64,000 nt of DNA, from contig NZ_JAGIOR010000001.1 in the NCBI RefSeq assembly GCF_017876795.1, positions 1,824,501 to 1,888,500 on the forward strand. The letters run 5' to 3'. Origin of the DNA: Rhizobium leguminosarum (GTDB taxonomy: Bacteria > Pseudomonadota > Alphaproteobacteria > Rhizobiales > Rhizobiaceae). Shown here one piece after another: positions 53,683 through 63,469 of this stretch (position 1 is its first letter; each line of letters opens with the position of its first letter). The notes beneath the pieces are model-generated. The model was not told where the DNA came from, did no database searches, and saw only the letters and a list, made by a program, of their open reading frames with translations. The translations under genes and the position numbers were made by a program.

Positions 53683-54420
53683 GGATCGTACTCTGTTGTC
53701 TTCGAGGGGTGCGGCGGCAATAGGCGATCAATGGTTTACCCTGTCACCAGGGCTGCACTCAGGGTCTTGGTAACCCTACTAAAATGGAAAAATGCGACAA
53801 TTGTGTAATGGTGTCCAGAGAAATATCGCATCGCAGCAAATCTTTCGCATGTGCGTTAAGTTGAGGCAAGCTCATGATATTTCGTTAATAATTGGAATTT
53901 CGTCAAGGTTTCTAGGCCTTTGGCGAGGGCTTCCGGGGGTGTTCCGACGTGCTGTTTCGGCACGCGGACGACCGTCGTCAGACGGCAATTTTAACGATTG
54001 TCGACGCAAAAATTTTTTGGCGAGGCTGCTCGATCATTCTCAAACTGTGTCGGAATATGACAAAATCAAGGCGGAATGGGTCACGATCCGGCGTCGGAGA
54101 GATGGAAAAACGGGGTTTCACCCAGAATCACCTGATCCGCTCACGTCGATTGCGAATCACTCTCAGACTGCCTGCCGAGGTTCCGGTCGCGTGGACAGCC
54201 GCTCGATCACGACAAGACGATTGGCCCGGATCATGTGGCGCCCGCTTCTAAAGCGCGTGTCGTTGTCCCGGAACCGCTGCACACTTCCGGGCGGAGACAT
54301 TGGGAGAGAAGAGACGAATGTCGAGCCGAGGCCGGTCGCGGCTGCCGCGGCAGGTGCAGAAAATCGTCATGGTGCGAGAAATCGCGCCGCGGTCTCACGA
54401 TCAGGGATTGCTGCGGGTGG
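53683..54420. promoter_or_regulatory. long non-coding leader/regulatory region of pssA
   Basis: About 740 bases between pssB and pssA, AT-rich in the part nearest pssA (53760-54080), with many TTAAT/ATTAA and AATTG stretches. Frames crossing it lack support. A shortened palindromic repeat lies at 54247-54300. In R. leguminosarum an unusually long pssA upstream region with several promoters and regulator sites has been described. I could not securely place individual boxes. Confidence 0.5.
54247..54300 (+). repeat. palindromic mosaic repeat, family 2, deleted copy E
   Basis: It begins TCTAAAGCGCG like copies D and F but then jumps straight to the second module (TGTCGTTGTCCCGG, loop ACCGCTGCACACTT, CCGGGCGG-AGACAT). 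The first palindrome's right arm and the spacer are missing, so this is an internal deletion of about 50 bp. Confidence 0.75.
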
Positions 54421-55239
54421 CTACACCGGTTCGAGGACGCGTTTCGTGCCGCCCCAGGAGATGAAGTTCGGGTTGGCGAAGTCGAAATCGGCGGCAGTTC
54501 CCGTCTTGCCGTAAGTCAGCGGCGCGCCGTCGAGGGTCACAGTCGAACCGCCGGCGGCGCGCAACACCGCATCGCCAGCCGCTGTGTCCCATTCCATCGT
54601 ACGGGTGAAACGCGGATAGACGTCGGCCTTACCTTCGGCCAGCAGGCAGAACTTCAGCGAGGAGCCGATATTGGTGCATTTGGAGATCGCGTGGTGGGCG
54701 AGGAAGTTTCCGGTCTCCGGGCTATTGTGACGAAGGCTTGCAAGCGCCAGCCTGTCGTCCGGCTGTTCGCGCACGGCGATGGCGGCGCGTGCGCCAACCG
54801 CGAAATCGTCGGTGACGACGAGCCTTTGCGCCCGGCCCCGTTCTCCCGAGAAGGCAAGTCCGAGGGCCGGCGCATAAACGATGCCGGCCACCGGGGCGCC
54901 GTTCTCGATATAGGCGATGTTGACGGTGAATTCCTGCCGCCCATCGACGAATTCGCGCGTGCCGTCGAGAGGATCGACCAGGAAGAAGCCTCGGCCGGCG
55001 ATGTCGGGCACTTTTCCGGCGGCGACCGATTCTTCCGCCACGACGGGTATTTCGGGATAATCTCTGGCGAGATGCGCGAGGATGATGCGTTCGGCCTCCT
55101 CGTCGGCGACCGTCACTGGACTTGCATCCGCTTTCATGGCGACCGGGAAACCATTGCGCAAGACCGTGATAATGGCCTTGCCGGCTTCGAGCGCCGCCCT
55201 TTCAAATGTCCTCAGCATTGTCCTTTTGCCGTTCGCCAT
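54421..55239 (-). CDS. pssB: inositol monophosphatase-family protein PssB (CysQ-like)
   Basis: A 272-aa Mg2+-dependent phosphatase. Metal-site motifs are ASPVTVADEEAERII, VAEES, FLVDPLDGTREFVDG and MEWDTAAGDAVLRAAGG. By motif spelling it is near CysQ (3'-phosphoadenosine phosphatase). By position, just upstream of pssA on the same strand, it corresponds to R. leguminosarum pssB, described as an inositol monophosphatase that affects exopolysaccharide output. Start at 55239, or at an internal ATG at 55218 that follows AAAAGGA. In vivo substrate uncertain. Confidence 0.85.
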   Translation of the reverse strand: MANGKRTMLRTFERAALEAGKAIITVLRNGFPVAMKADASPVTVADEEAERIILAHLARDYPEIPVVAEESVAAGKVPDIAGRGFFLVDPLDGTREFVDGRQEFTVNIAYIENGAPVAGIVYAPALGLAFSGERGRAQRLVVTDDFAVGARAAIAVREQPDDRLALASLRHNSPETGNFLAHHAISKCTNIGSSLKFCLLAEGKADVYPRFTRTMEWDTAAGDAVLRAAGGSTVTLDGAPLTYGKTGTAADFDFANPNFISWGGTKRVLEPV

Positions 55240-55754
55240 GCGGCGAGCACCCCACGGTCGCTCGTCCGCAAACCATCCCTTTCACCACATGCTTGATATG
55301 GTGCTTCCCGTCGCGCTCTGCATCCCCGATACCGCAGCTCCATGATGCTACCATAAGTTTTTAACCGTGTCAGACGAAGATCGGGCGCCTGCGGGTGAAA
55401 TGGTATTCATAAAAGCAGCTCGGTTACGGTTTGAATTTGCGCCATCTTCCAATTCTATGGAATAGCTTGCGCGCCAAGCGGCGCAGGAAATCGACGGCGA
55501 CATCTTCGGATCGTTAACTCACTGGCAGTTTCTGAGCAAAAATAGGTCCTTCCTTGCCGATTTTCTGTGGATTTTGGTTCAAAATGCGCCAGTTAGGCCT
55601 GTTCGGACAAGAATTTGTCGGAGTAAATCCTTTTTGTCTTCACATTTCCAACGAAACCGGTATGCATTCGGCCTATGAGGTTCTCTGAAACGGGGAACCA
55701 AAGAACCAAAAAGAGATGCAGCCTGTTTGGCTCGCATCCAGGGGAAAACGACAT
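55240..55754. promoter_or_regulatory. divergent gap between pssB and the bra operon
   Basis: About 515 bases, AT-richer toward the bra side, with no supported gene. It should hold the bra operon promoter; in R. leguminosarum this operon is under nitrogen control. I cannot place a convincing sigma-54 or Ntr box. Confidence 0.45.
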
Positions 55755-56657
55755 ATGGAGTATTTCGTCCAGCAGCTCTTCAATGGGCTGACGCTCGGAT
55801 CCATCTATGGCCTTGTGGCTATTGGCTATACGATGGTTTACGGCATTATCGGCATGATCAATTTCGCCCATGGCGACATCTTCATGCTCGGTGGTTTCGC
55901 CGCTCTCATCGTCTTTCTCGTGCTCACATCCATCTTCGCAGGTCTTCCGGTGGCAGTTCTGCTGTTGGCGATGCTTGTCGTCGCGATGCTGATGACGAGT
56001 TTGTGGAATTGGACGATCGAGCGCATTGCATACCGTCCGCTGCGCGGTTCCTTCCGCCTGGCACCGTTGATTACCGCGATCGGCATGTCGATCGTGCTAT
56101 CCAACTTTATCCAGGTGACGCAGGGTCCGCGCAACAAGCCGATCCCGCCGATGGTGAGTACGGTCTACCAGTTCGGAAACATTTCGGTGTCGCTGAAACA
56201 GATCATCATCATCATCATCACGGCGGTGCTGCTGACGATCTTCTGGTACATCGTCAATCATACGGCCCTCGGCCGCGCCCAGCGCGCCACCGAGCAGGAC
56301 CGCAAGATGGCGGCGCTTCTCGGCGTCAATGTCGACCAGACGATCTCCATCACCTTCATCATGGGCGCGGCGCTGGCTGCCGTCGCCGGCACGATGTATC
56401 TGATGTATTATGGCGTCGCCTCGTTCGCCGACGGTTTCACGCCGGGTGTTAAGGCGTTTACCGCAGCCGTTCTCGGCGGCATCGGCTCGCTGCCGGGCGC
56501 CGTTCTCGGCGGGCTGATGATCGGCCTGATCGAATCGCTGTGGTCTGCCTATTTCACCATCGCGTACAAGGATGTCGCGACCTTCGCCATCCTGGCTTTC
56601 GTGTTGATCTTCAAGCCGACGGGCATTCTCGGGCGGCCGGAAGTCGAGAAGGTATAA
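55755..56657 (+). CDS. braD: amino-acid ABC transporter permease BraD (LivH)
   Basis: A 300-aa inner-membrane permease of the branched-chain/broad amino-acid importer. ATG at 55755 follows AGGGGAAA. Family marks are LFNGLTLGSIYGLVAIGYTMVYGIIGMINFAHG at the start and VKAFTAAVLGGIGSLPGAVLGGLMIGLIES near the end, with about eight spans. First gene of the operon braD-braE-braF-braG-small membrane protein-braC. The gene order matches the Bra system of R. leguminosarum, which moves many L-amino acids and matters in symbiotic nitrogen exchange. Confidence 0.93.
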   Translation: MEYFVQQLFNGLTLGSIYGLVAIGYTMVYGIIGMINFAHGDIFMLGGFAALIVFLVLTSIFAGLPVAVLLLAMLVVAMLMTSLWNWTIERIAYRPLRGSFRLAPLITAIGMSIVLSNFIQVTQGPRNKPIPPMVSTVYQFGNISVSLKQIIIIIITAVLLTIFWYIVNHTALGRAQRATEQDRKMAALLGVNVDQTISITFIMGAALAAVAGTMYLMYYGVASFADGFTPGVKAFTAAVLGGIGSLPGAVLGGLMIGLIESLWSAYFTIAYKDVATFAILAFVLIFKPTGILGRPEVEKV

Positions 56658-56661
56658 CGTC

Positions 56662-58058
<1,397 letters not shown>

Positions 58059-58059
<1 letters not shown>

Positions 58060-58934
58060 TGAGCCCGGTCACCAATACCATGTCGAGCGATACGCTTCTC
58101 AAGGTCGAACACCTGTCGATGAAGTTTGGCGGCCTGATGGCCATCAACGACTTCTCCTTCGAGGCCAAGCGCGGCGACATCACCGCGCTGATCGGTCCGA
58201 ACGGCGCCGGCAAGACGACCGTCTTCAACTGCATCACCGGCTTCTACAAGCCGACGATGGGCATGATCACGCTCAATCAGAAGAGCGGCAAGCAATATCT
58301 GCTGGAGCGCCTTCCGGACTTCCGGATCACCAAAGAGGCCAAGGTTGCGCGCACTTTCCAGAACATCCGGCTGTTCTCCGGCCTGACCGTTCTCGAAAAT
58401 CTGCTCGTCGCCCAGCACAACAAGCTGATGAAGGCATCGGGCTATACGATCCTTGGCCTCATCGGCATCGGTCCCTACAAGCGGGAAGCTGCCGGGGCGA
58501 TCGAACTCGCAAAGCATTGGCTTGAAAAGGCGAATTTGATCGATCGTGCCGATGATCCGGCAGGCGATCTGCCCTACGGCGCTCAGCGCCGTCTCGAGAT
58601 TGCGCGCGCCATGTGCACCGGCCCGGAACTGCTCTGCCTGGACGAACCGGCCGCAGGCCTTAACCCGCGCGAATCCGCGACGCTCAATGAGCTCCTCCAG
58701 AACATCCGTGCCGAAACCGGAACGTCTATCCTGCTCATCGAACACGACATGTCGGTGGTCATGGAAATTTCCGATCACGTCGTCGTGCTCGAATACGGCC
58801 AGAAGATTTCCGATGGCACGCCCGATCATGTGAAGAACGATCCGAAGGTCATCGCGGCCTATCTCGGGGTCGAGGATGAAGAAGTGGAAGAGGTGATCGC
58901 AACCGTCGAGCAGCTCGAAGGAGGCGCAAACTGA
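58059..58934 (+). CDS. braF: amino-acid ABC transporter ATPase BraF (LivG)
   Basis: A 291-aa ATPase starting at an ATG that shares one base with the braE stop (TGATG) after AAGGAGGG. Walker A is GPNGAGKTT, the LivG-typical RTFQNIRLFSGLTVLENLLVAQH follows, the signature region is LPYGAQRRLEIARAMCTGP, Walker B is LLCLDEPAAGLNP, and the switch His is in LLIEHDMSVVMEISDH. In the signature the usual GQ is AQ, as in many LivG proteins. It works as a heterodimer with BraG. Confidence 0.94.
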
Positions 58935-59677
58935 TGGGCGATGCAGTAATGACGGGTCAACCGCTCCTTCAGGTCAATGGCGTCGAAACCTATTACGGCA
59001 ATATCCGTGCGCTAGCCGGCATCGATGTGCAGGTCAACAAGGGAGAGATCGTCAGCCTGATCGGCGCCAACGGCGCCGGCAAGTCGACGCTGATGATGAC
59101 GATCTGCGGCAGCCCGCAGGCCCGTACCGGCTCGGTCGTCTTCGAGGGCCGTGACATCACCCGCATGCCGACCCACGAAATCGCTCGCCTGCGTATCGCG
59201 CAGTCGCCGGAAGGCCGCCGCATCTTCCCGCGCATGACGGTTCTGGAGAACCTTCAGATGGGCGCCGGCCTCGACAATCTCAAATACTTCGCCGAAGACG
59301 TGGAGAAGATATTCACGCTCTTCCCGCGTCTCAAGGAACGCCACGCCCAGCGCGGCGGCACGCTTTCGGGCGGCGAACAACAGATGCTGTCGATCGGCCG
59401 CGCGCTGATGGCGCGGCCGAAGCTGCTGCTGCTCGACGAACCCTCGCTCGGTCTTGCGCCACTGATCGTCAAGGGCATCTTCGAGGCGATCCGCAAGCTC
59501 AACGAACAGGAAGGGCTTACCGTGTTCCTCGTCGAGCAGAACGCATTCGCCGCCCTCAGGCTTTCGCACCGCGCTTACGTGATGGTGAACGGCAAGGTGA
59601 CGATGAGCGGCTCCGGCAGGGAACTGCTCGCCAATCCTGAGGTCCGCGCCGCCTATCTCGAAGGCGGAAGACACTAG
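58934..59677 (+). CDS. braG: amino-acid ABC transporter ATPase BraG (LivF)
   Basis: A 247-aa ATPase overlapping braF by one base. Walker A GANGAGKST, then SPEGRRIFPRMTVLENLQMG typical of LivF, signature LSGGEQQMLSIGRALMARP, Walker B LLLLDEPSLGLAP, and the switch region FLVEQNAFAALRLSHR where the H-loop His is replaced by Gln/Asn as normal for LivF. A second in-frame ATG five codons on is an alternative start. Confidence 0.94.
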   Translation: MGDAVMTGQPLLQVNGVETYYGNIRALAGIDVQVNKGEIVSLIGANGAGKSTLMMTICGSPQARTGSVVFEGRDITRMPTHEIARLRIAQSPEGRRIFPRMTVLENLQMGAGLDNLKYFAEDVEKIFTLFPRLKERHAQRGGTLSGGEQQMLSIGRALMARPKLLLLDEPSLGLAPLIVKGIFEAIRKLNEQEGLTVFLVEQNAFAALRLSHRAYVMVNGKVTMSGSGRELLANPEVRAAYLEGGRH

Positions 59678-59696
59678 CTCGAAGGGAGAGTTTGAC

Positions 59697-60050
59697 ATGC
59701 AGGGACTTTTCTTCGAAAGCGACGTCGGTGTTCGAATTATCATTCGCGTGCTCGTCGTGCTGATCGGCTTCTGGACGGCCTGGCGGGCCGGAAAGGCGGT
59801 TGCGGACGGCTGGAACAACTATCCGCTGGCCGTCGTCTACACCTTCCTGCTTGCCTGGGCGATGCAGTTCCTCCACCACGCCCTGTTCAACGGGCCGATG
59901 CTCAGCACCCTCTATTACGGTATCGATTTCGTGACGCTGCTTGTCTTTTCGACGACCGGCTTCCGCTTTCGCCGCACCAATCAGATGGTCAACAACTATT
60001 ACTGGCTGTACGAAAAAACTTCCGCATTTTCGTGGAAGGACAAACATTGA
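59697..60050 (+). CDS. small membrane protein embedded in the bra operon (DUF6867-like)
   Basis: A 117-aa protein with three predicted spans (VRIIIRVLVVLIGFWTAW, LAVVYTFLLAWAMQFLHHAL, IDFVTLLVFSTTGFRF) and an aromatic C-terminus (NNYYWLYEKTSAFSW). It begins 19 bases after braG, behind an AGGGAG ribosome site, and precedes braC. Recall points to DUF6867, an uncharacterised alphaproteobacterial family often found beside LIV-type transporters. An accessory subunit or stabiliser of the transporter is a reasonable guess, not a known role. Confidence 0.78.
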   Translation: MQGLFFESDVGVRIIIRVLVVLIGFWTAWRAGKAVADGWNNYPLAVVYTFLLAWAMQFLHHALFNGPMLSTLYYGIDFVTLLVFSTTGFRFRRTNQMVNNYYWLYEKTSAFSWKDKH

Positions 60051-60170
60051 CAGTCCGTTGAAACTAGGCATGAATTGCCTTCAGAGTGGAACAGCTTTCC
60101 TAGCGCAGTCAATGGTGGGTAGTGCGCTGGGCCTTGGACCGGAACCCGCCCAAAAATTGGGAGTAACAAT

Positions 60171-61292
60171 ATGAAGAAGTCTCTTCTGTCGGCAGTGGCT
60201 CTGACGGCGATGGTCGCCTTCAGCGGCAACGCATGGGCCGACGTCCTCATCGCTGTCGCTGGTCCGCTGACCGGCCCGAACGCCGCGTTCGGCGCTCAGC
60301 TCCAGAAGGGTGCCGAGCAGGCGGCCGCCGACATCAACGCTGCTGGCGGCATTAACGGCGAGCAGATCAAGCTCGAGCTCGGCGACGACGTCTCCGACCC
60401 GAAGCAGGGTATCTCGGTCGCCAACAAATTCGTTGCCGACGGCGTCAAGTTCGTCATCGGCCACTTCAACTCGGGTGTTTCGATTCCGGCTTCGGAAGTC
60501 TATGCCGAAAACGGTATCCTCGAAATCACCCCGGCCGCTACGAACCCGAAGTTTACGGAACGGGGCCTCTGGAACACGTTCCGTACCTGCGGCCGTGACG
60601 ACCAGCAGGGCGCCATCGCCGGCAAGTATCTTGCCGATCACTTCAAGGACGCCAAGATCGCCGTCGTTCACGACAAGACCCCCTACGGTCAGGGCCTTGC
60701 CGACGAAACCAAGAAGTCGATGAATGCCGCCGGTTTGACGGAAGTCATGTACGAAGGCATCAACGTCGGCGACAAGGACTTCTCGGCCCTCATCGCCAAG
60801 ATGAAGGAAGCCGGCGTCTCGATCATCTATTGGGGTGGTCTGCACACCGAAGCCGGTCTCATCATCCGTCAGGCCGCCGACCAGGGCCTGAAGGCAACGC
60901 TGGTTTCGGGCGACGGTATCGTTTCGAACGAACTGGCCTCGATCGCTGGCGACGCTGTCGCCGGTACCTTGAACACTTTCGGTCCTGATCCGACGCTGAA
61001 CCCGGCCAACAAGGAGCTTGTCGAAAAGTTCAAGGCCGCCGGTTTCAACCCGGAAGCCTACACGCTCTATTCCTATGCTGCGATGCAGGCGATCGTCGGT
61101 GCCGCCAAGGCTGCCGGTTCGGTGGATCCTGAGGCCGTTGCCACGGCCATGAAGGAAAAGGGTCCGTTCCCGACGGTTCTCGGCGACATTTCGTTCGACG
61201 CAAAGGGCGACCCGAAGATCCCTGGTTACATCATGTACGAATGGAAGAAGGGCGCCGACGGCAAGTACACCTACGTCCCGCAGGGTATGTAA
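60171..61292 (+). CDS. braC: amino-acid ABC transporter binding protein BraC (LivK)
   Basis: A 373-aa periplasmic receptor. Signal peptide [23 protein letters not shown] precedes [20 protein letters not shown], the standard LivJ/K opening. Ligand-loop segments such as [19 protein letters not shown] and [20 protein letters not shown] (with the Cys pair typical of the family) are present. It is the last gene of the operon, 120 bases after the small membrane protein gene, and ends before a strong terminator. The binding protein sets the transporter's broad amino-acid specificity. Confidence 0.95.
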   Translation: MKKSLLSAVALTAMVAFSGNAWADVLIAVAGPLTGPNAAFGAQLQKGAEQAAADINAAGGINGEQIKLELGDDVSDPKQGISVANKFVADGVKFVIGHFNSGVSIPASEVYAENGILEITPAATNPKFTERGLWNTFRTCGRDDQQGAIAGKYLADHFKDAKIAVVHDKTPYGQGLADETKKSMNAAGLTEVMYEGINVGDKDFSALIAKMKEAGVSIIYWGGLHTEAGLIIRQAADQGLKATLVSGDGIVSNELASIAGDAVAGTLNTFGPDPTLNPANKELVEKFKAAGFNPEAYTLYSYAAMQAIVGAAKAAGSVDPEAVATAMKEKGPFPTVLGDISFDAKGDPKIPGYIMYEWKKGADGKYTYVPQGM

Positions 61293-61323
61293 GCTTTCGC
61301 TACCTTTGTGAGCGATGAATATC

Positions 61324-61355
61324 GAAGCCCGGTTCCGACCGGGCTTCTTTCTTTT
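61324..61355 (+). terminator. Rho-independent terminator of the bra operon
   Basis: GAAGCCCGGT (61324-61333) pairs exactly with ACCGGGCTTC (61338-61347) around TCCG, followed by TTTCTTTT. It lies 31 bases after braC. Confidence 0.9.
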
Positions 61356-61384
61356 GCGAGACGTTCCAATTCCCGCCTGGCTGG

Positions 61385-61491
61385 TCTAAAGCGCGTCGCG
61401 ATCATTCAGATTCCCTCCTCGCGCTTTAGGTCTTTGTTTTTACGCATGTCGTTAGCGCAAAACCGCTGCACACTTTTGCGCGACATGCTTT
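61385..61491 (+). repeat. palindromic mosaic repeat, family 2, copy F
   Basis: A full two-module copy: CTAAAGCGCG...CGCGCTTTAG, then GCATGTCG-TTAG-CGCAAAA, loop CCGCTGCACAC, TTTTGCGCGACATGC. The second stem uses a different sequence from copies D and E but keeps pairing, and the loop is nearly unchanged. Confidence 0.85.
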
Positions 61492-61531
61492 AACTCTCGT
61501 CATCCTTTTGAAGCGTCGAGTGGAGCCGCCC

Positions 61532-62503
61532 ATGTCCAAACCCCGCATTCTTGTCACCCGGCGCTGGCCAGCCGCGGTGGAGGCCGTCCTTGCCGAACGT
61601 TTCGATGTGACGCTCAACGGCAAGGACATTCCGATCGGGGCGAACGAGCTGAGGCTGGCGCTTTCGACCTATGATGCCGTGCTGCCGACGGTTTCCGACC
61701 GGTTGCCGGCTGCCGTCTTCGAAGGCGCGCCTGTTGTCACCAAGATCCTCGGGAATTTTGGCGTCGGCTATAATCACATCGACATGTCAGCCGCCAGGGC
61801 GAAGGGCATTGCGGTGACGAATACTCCCGGCGTGCTGACCGACTGCACGGCCGATATCGCCATGCTGCTGCTGCTCTCCATTGCCCGGCGCGGCGGCGAG
61901 GGTGAGCGGCAACTGCGCGGCGGCGAATGGAAGGGCTGGTGCCCGACCCATATGATCGGCACCAAGGTAACCGGCAAGACGGTCGGCATCATCGGCTTCG
62001 GCCGGATCGGCAAGGCGTTCGCGCAGCGCTGCCATTTCGGCTTCGGCATGGATGTCGCGTTCTTCAATCGCTCGACCGTCGATCCGGCGGAGGCGGCGCG
62101 GTACGGCGCGCGGCAACTGCCGACGATCGAGGACGTGCTGGCGGCCGCGGATTTCGTTTCGTTGCACTGCCCAGGTGGAGCAGAGAACAGGCACCTGATG
62201 AATGCGGTGCGGCTTTCGACGATGAAGCCGAATGCTTTTCTCATCAATACGGCGCGCGGTGACGTGGTGGATGAGATGGCGCTGATTGCAGCGCTTGAGG
62301 CGGGGACGATTCGTGGCGCCGGGCTTGACGTCTACGAGGCGGAACCTGACGTGCCGGAGGCGCTGCGGCGGATGGAGAACGTTATGGTGCTGCCGCATCT
62401 CGGCAGCGCCACGGAAGAGACGCGGATCGCCATGGGCATGAAGGTGGTCGACAACGTGACGGCATTCTTCGAGGGCAGGGACCTGCCGGATCGGGTGGTT
62501 TGA
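61532..62503 (+). CDS. D-isomer 2-hydroxyacid dehydrogenase (glyoxylate/hydroxypyruvate reductase-like)
   Basis: A 323-aa NAD(P)-dependent reductase. The ATG at 61532 follows GTGGAG. The substrate-domain loop KILGNFGVGYNHID, the Rossmann motif VGIIGFGRIGKAFAQR, the active-site Arg in NTARGDVVDE, the Glu in YEAEPDVPE and the His in LPHLGSATEETR are all in place. The pattern is that of glyoxylate or hydroxypyruvate reductase, reducing to glycolate or D-glycerate. Stands alone between a mosaic repeat and a convergent response-regulator gene. Confidence 0.88.
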   Translation: MSKPRILVTRRWPAAVEAVLAERFDVTLNGKDIPIGANELRLALSTYDAVLPTVSDRLPAAVFEGAPVVTKILGNFGVGYNHIDMSAARAKGIAVTNTPGVLTDCTADIAMLLLLSIARRGGEGERQLRGGEWKGWCPTHMIGTKVTGKTVGIIGFGRIGKAFAQRCHFGFGMDVAFFNRSTVDPAEAARYGARQLPTIEDVLAAADFVSLHCPGGAENRHLMNAVRLSTMKPNAFLINTARGDVVDEMALIAALEAGTIRGAGLDVYEAEPDVPEALRRMENVMVLPHLGSATEETRIAMGMKVVDNVTAFFEGRDLPDRVV

Positions 62504-62551
62504 TGCGGTTGTCGTCGATGGGGCGGCATGGCACAATGCCACAAACATTCG

Positions 62552-63469
62552 TCACATTTCGTGCAGCACGTGCGTTGCCTTGACGGCTGCTGACGCCCGG
62601 TTCTCAACGCCGAGCTTCACGTAGATCTGTTCGAGGTGTTTGTTCACCGTGCGCGCGGACAGTCCCAATATTTCGCCGATGTCGCGGTTAGCCTTGCCTT
62701 TGGCGATCCAGAGCAGAACTTCGGATTCGCGCTGGGTGAGCGAGAAGCGCTGGCGCAGTGCCTCGTCGTCGCGCCGCTGGTTGGCGGCGGTCAGGCGGAA
62801 CAGATATTCGTCAGGCCCGATTGCGCCGAGGAAGGCGAGCTGCAGCGCCGCCTGGCCGGCATGGGCGATCGAGATGATGCCGTCGCGCACCGCGGCTGCG
62901 CGGTCGCGCATCCAGGTGGCGATATGGCGGACGACGATTTCCATGCCGTCGTCGCTGCCCATGGCGGCGTTGACGAGCCGTGTTGCTTGCGGCGTCGACC
63001 AATGGATGGCGCCATCGCCTTTGACGGCCAGCAAATGGCGGCCGGCTGCGTCGAGCGCGACGCGGGCGCTTTGGGCCGAGCGAGCATTGCGCAGATGGAC
63101 ACGAATGCGTGCGCGCAGTTCGTCGATATTGATCGGCTTGCTGAGATAGTCGACGCCGCCCGATTCCAGCGCGTGCACGACATGCTCGGTCTCGGTCAGA
63201 CCGGTCATGAAGATGACGGGCACCTGCGCCATCGCGGCATTCGCCTTCAGCCGGCGGCAGGTCTCGAAGCCATCCATGGCGGGCATGACGGCGTCGAGCA
63301 GGATGAGATCGGGGGTGATGCGCTCGACGATGCCAAGGGCCGCGGTGCCTGACGTGGCGATCAGCACGGAAAAGCCGGATTGTTCGAGCGCGTCGGTCAG
63401 GAAGCCGAGCGCTTCGGGCGAGTCGTCGACGAGCAGAACGATGTCGCGGGGGAGGGCCGGCTCAGCCAA
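62552..63469 (-). CDS. response regulator, receiver plus LuxR-type DNA-binding domain
   Basis: A 305-aa transcription factor. The receiver (residues 8-130) has DD in LLVDDSPEALGF, phospho-Asp in LILLDAVMPAMDGFE, Thr in IFMTGLTE and Lys in YLSKPINIDEL. A middle region of about 100 residues (VKGDGAIHWSTPQATRLV onward) precedes a LuxR helix-turn-helix, LTQRESEVLLWIAKGKANRDIGEILGLS and VNKHLEQIYVKLG. It starts at a TTG overlapping the kinase gene's end by eight bases, so it is the cognate regulator of the upstream hybrid kinase. Confidence 0.87.
   Translation of the reverse strand: MAEPALPRDIVLLVDDSPEALGFLTDALEQSGFSVLIATSGTAALGIVERITPDLILLDAVMPAMDGFETCRRLKANAAMAQVPVIFMTGLTETEHVVHALESGGVDYLSKPINIDELRARIRVHLRNARSAQSARVALDAAGRHLLAVKGDGAIHWSTPQATRLVNAAMGSDDGMEIVVRHIATWMRDRAAAVRDGIISIAHAGQAALQLAFLGAIGPDEYLFRLTAANQRRDDEALRQRFSLTQRESEVLLWIAKGKANRDIGEILGLSARTVNKHLEQIYVKLGVENRASAAVKATHVLHEM

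Noticed and set aside
53792..54514. 240-codon plus-strand frame upstream of pssB's 3' end
   Set aside because: It spans the AT-rich pssA leader and a palindromic repeat and runs into the pssB gene antisense; codon use is not that of neighbouring genes.
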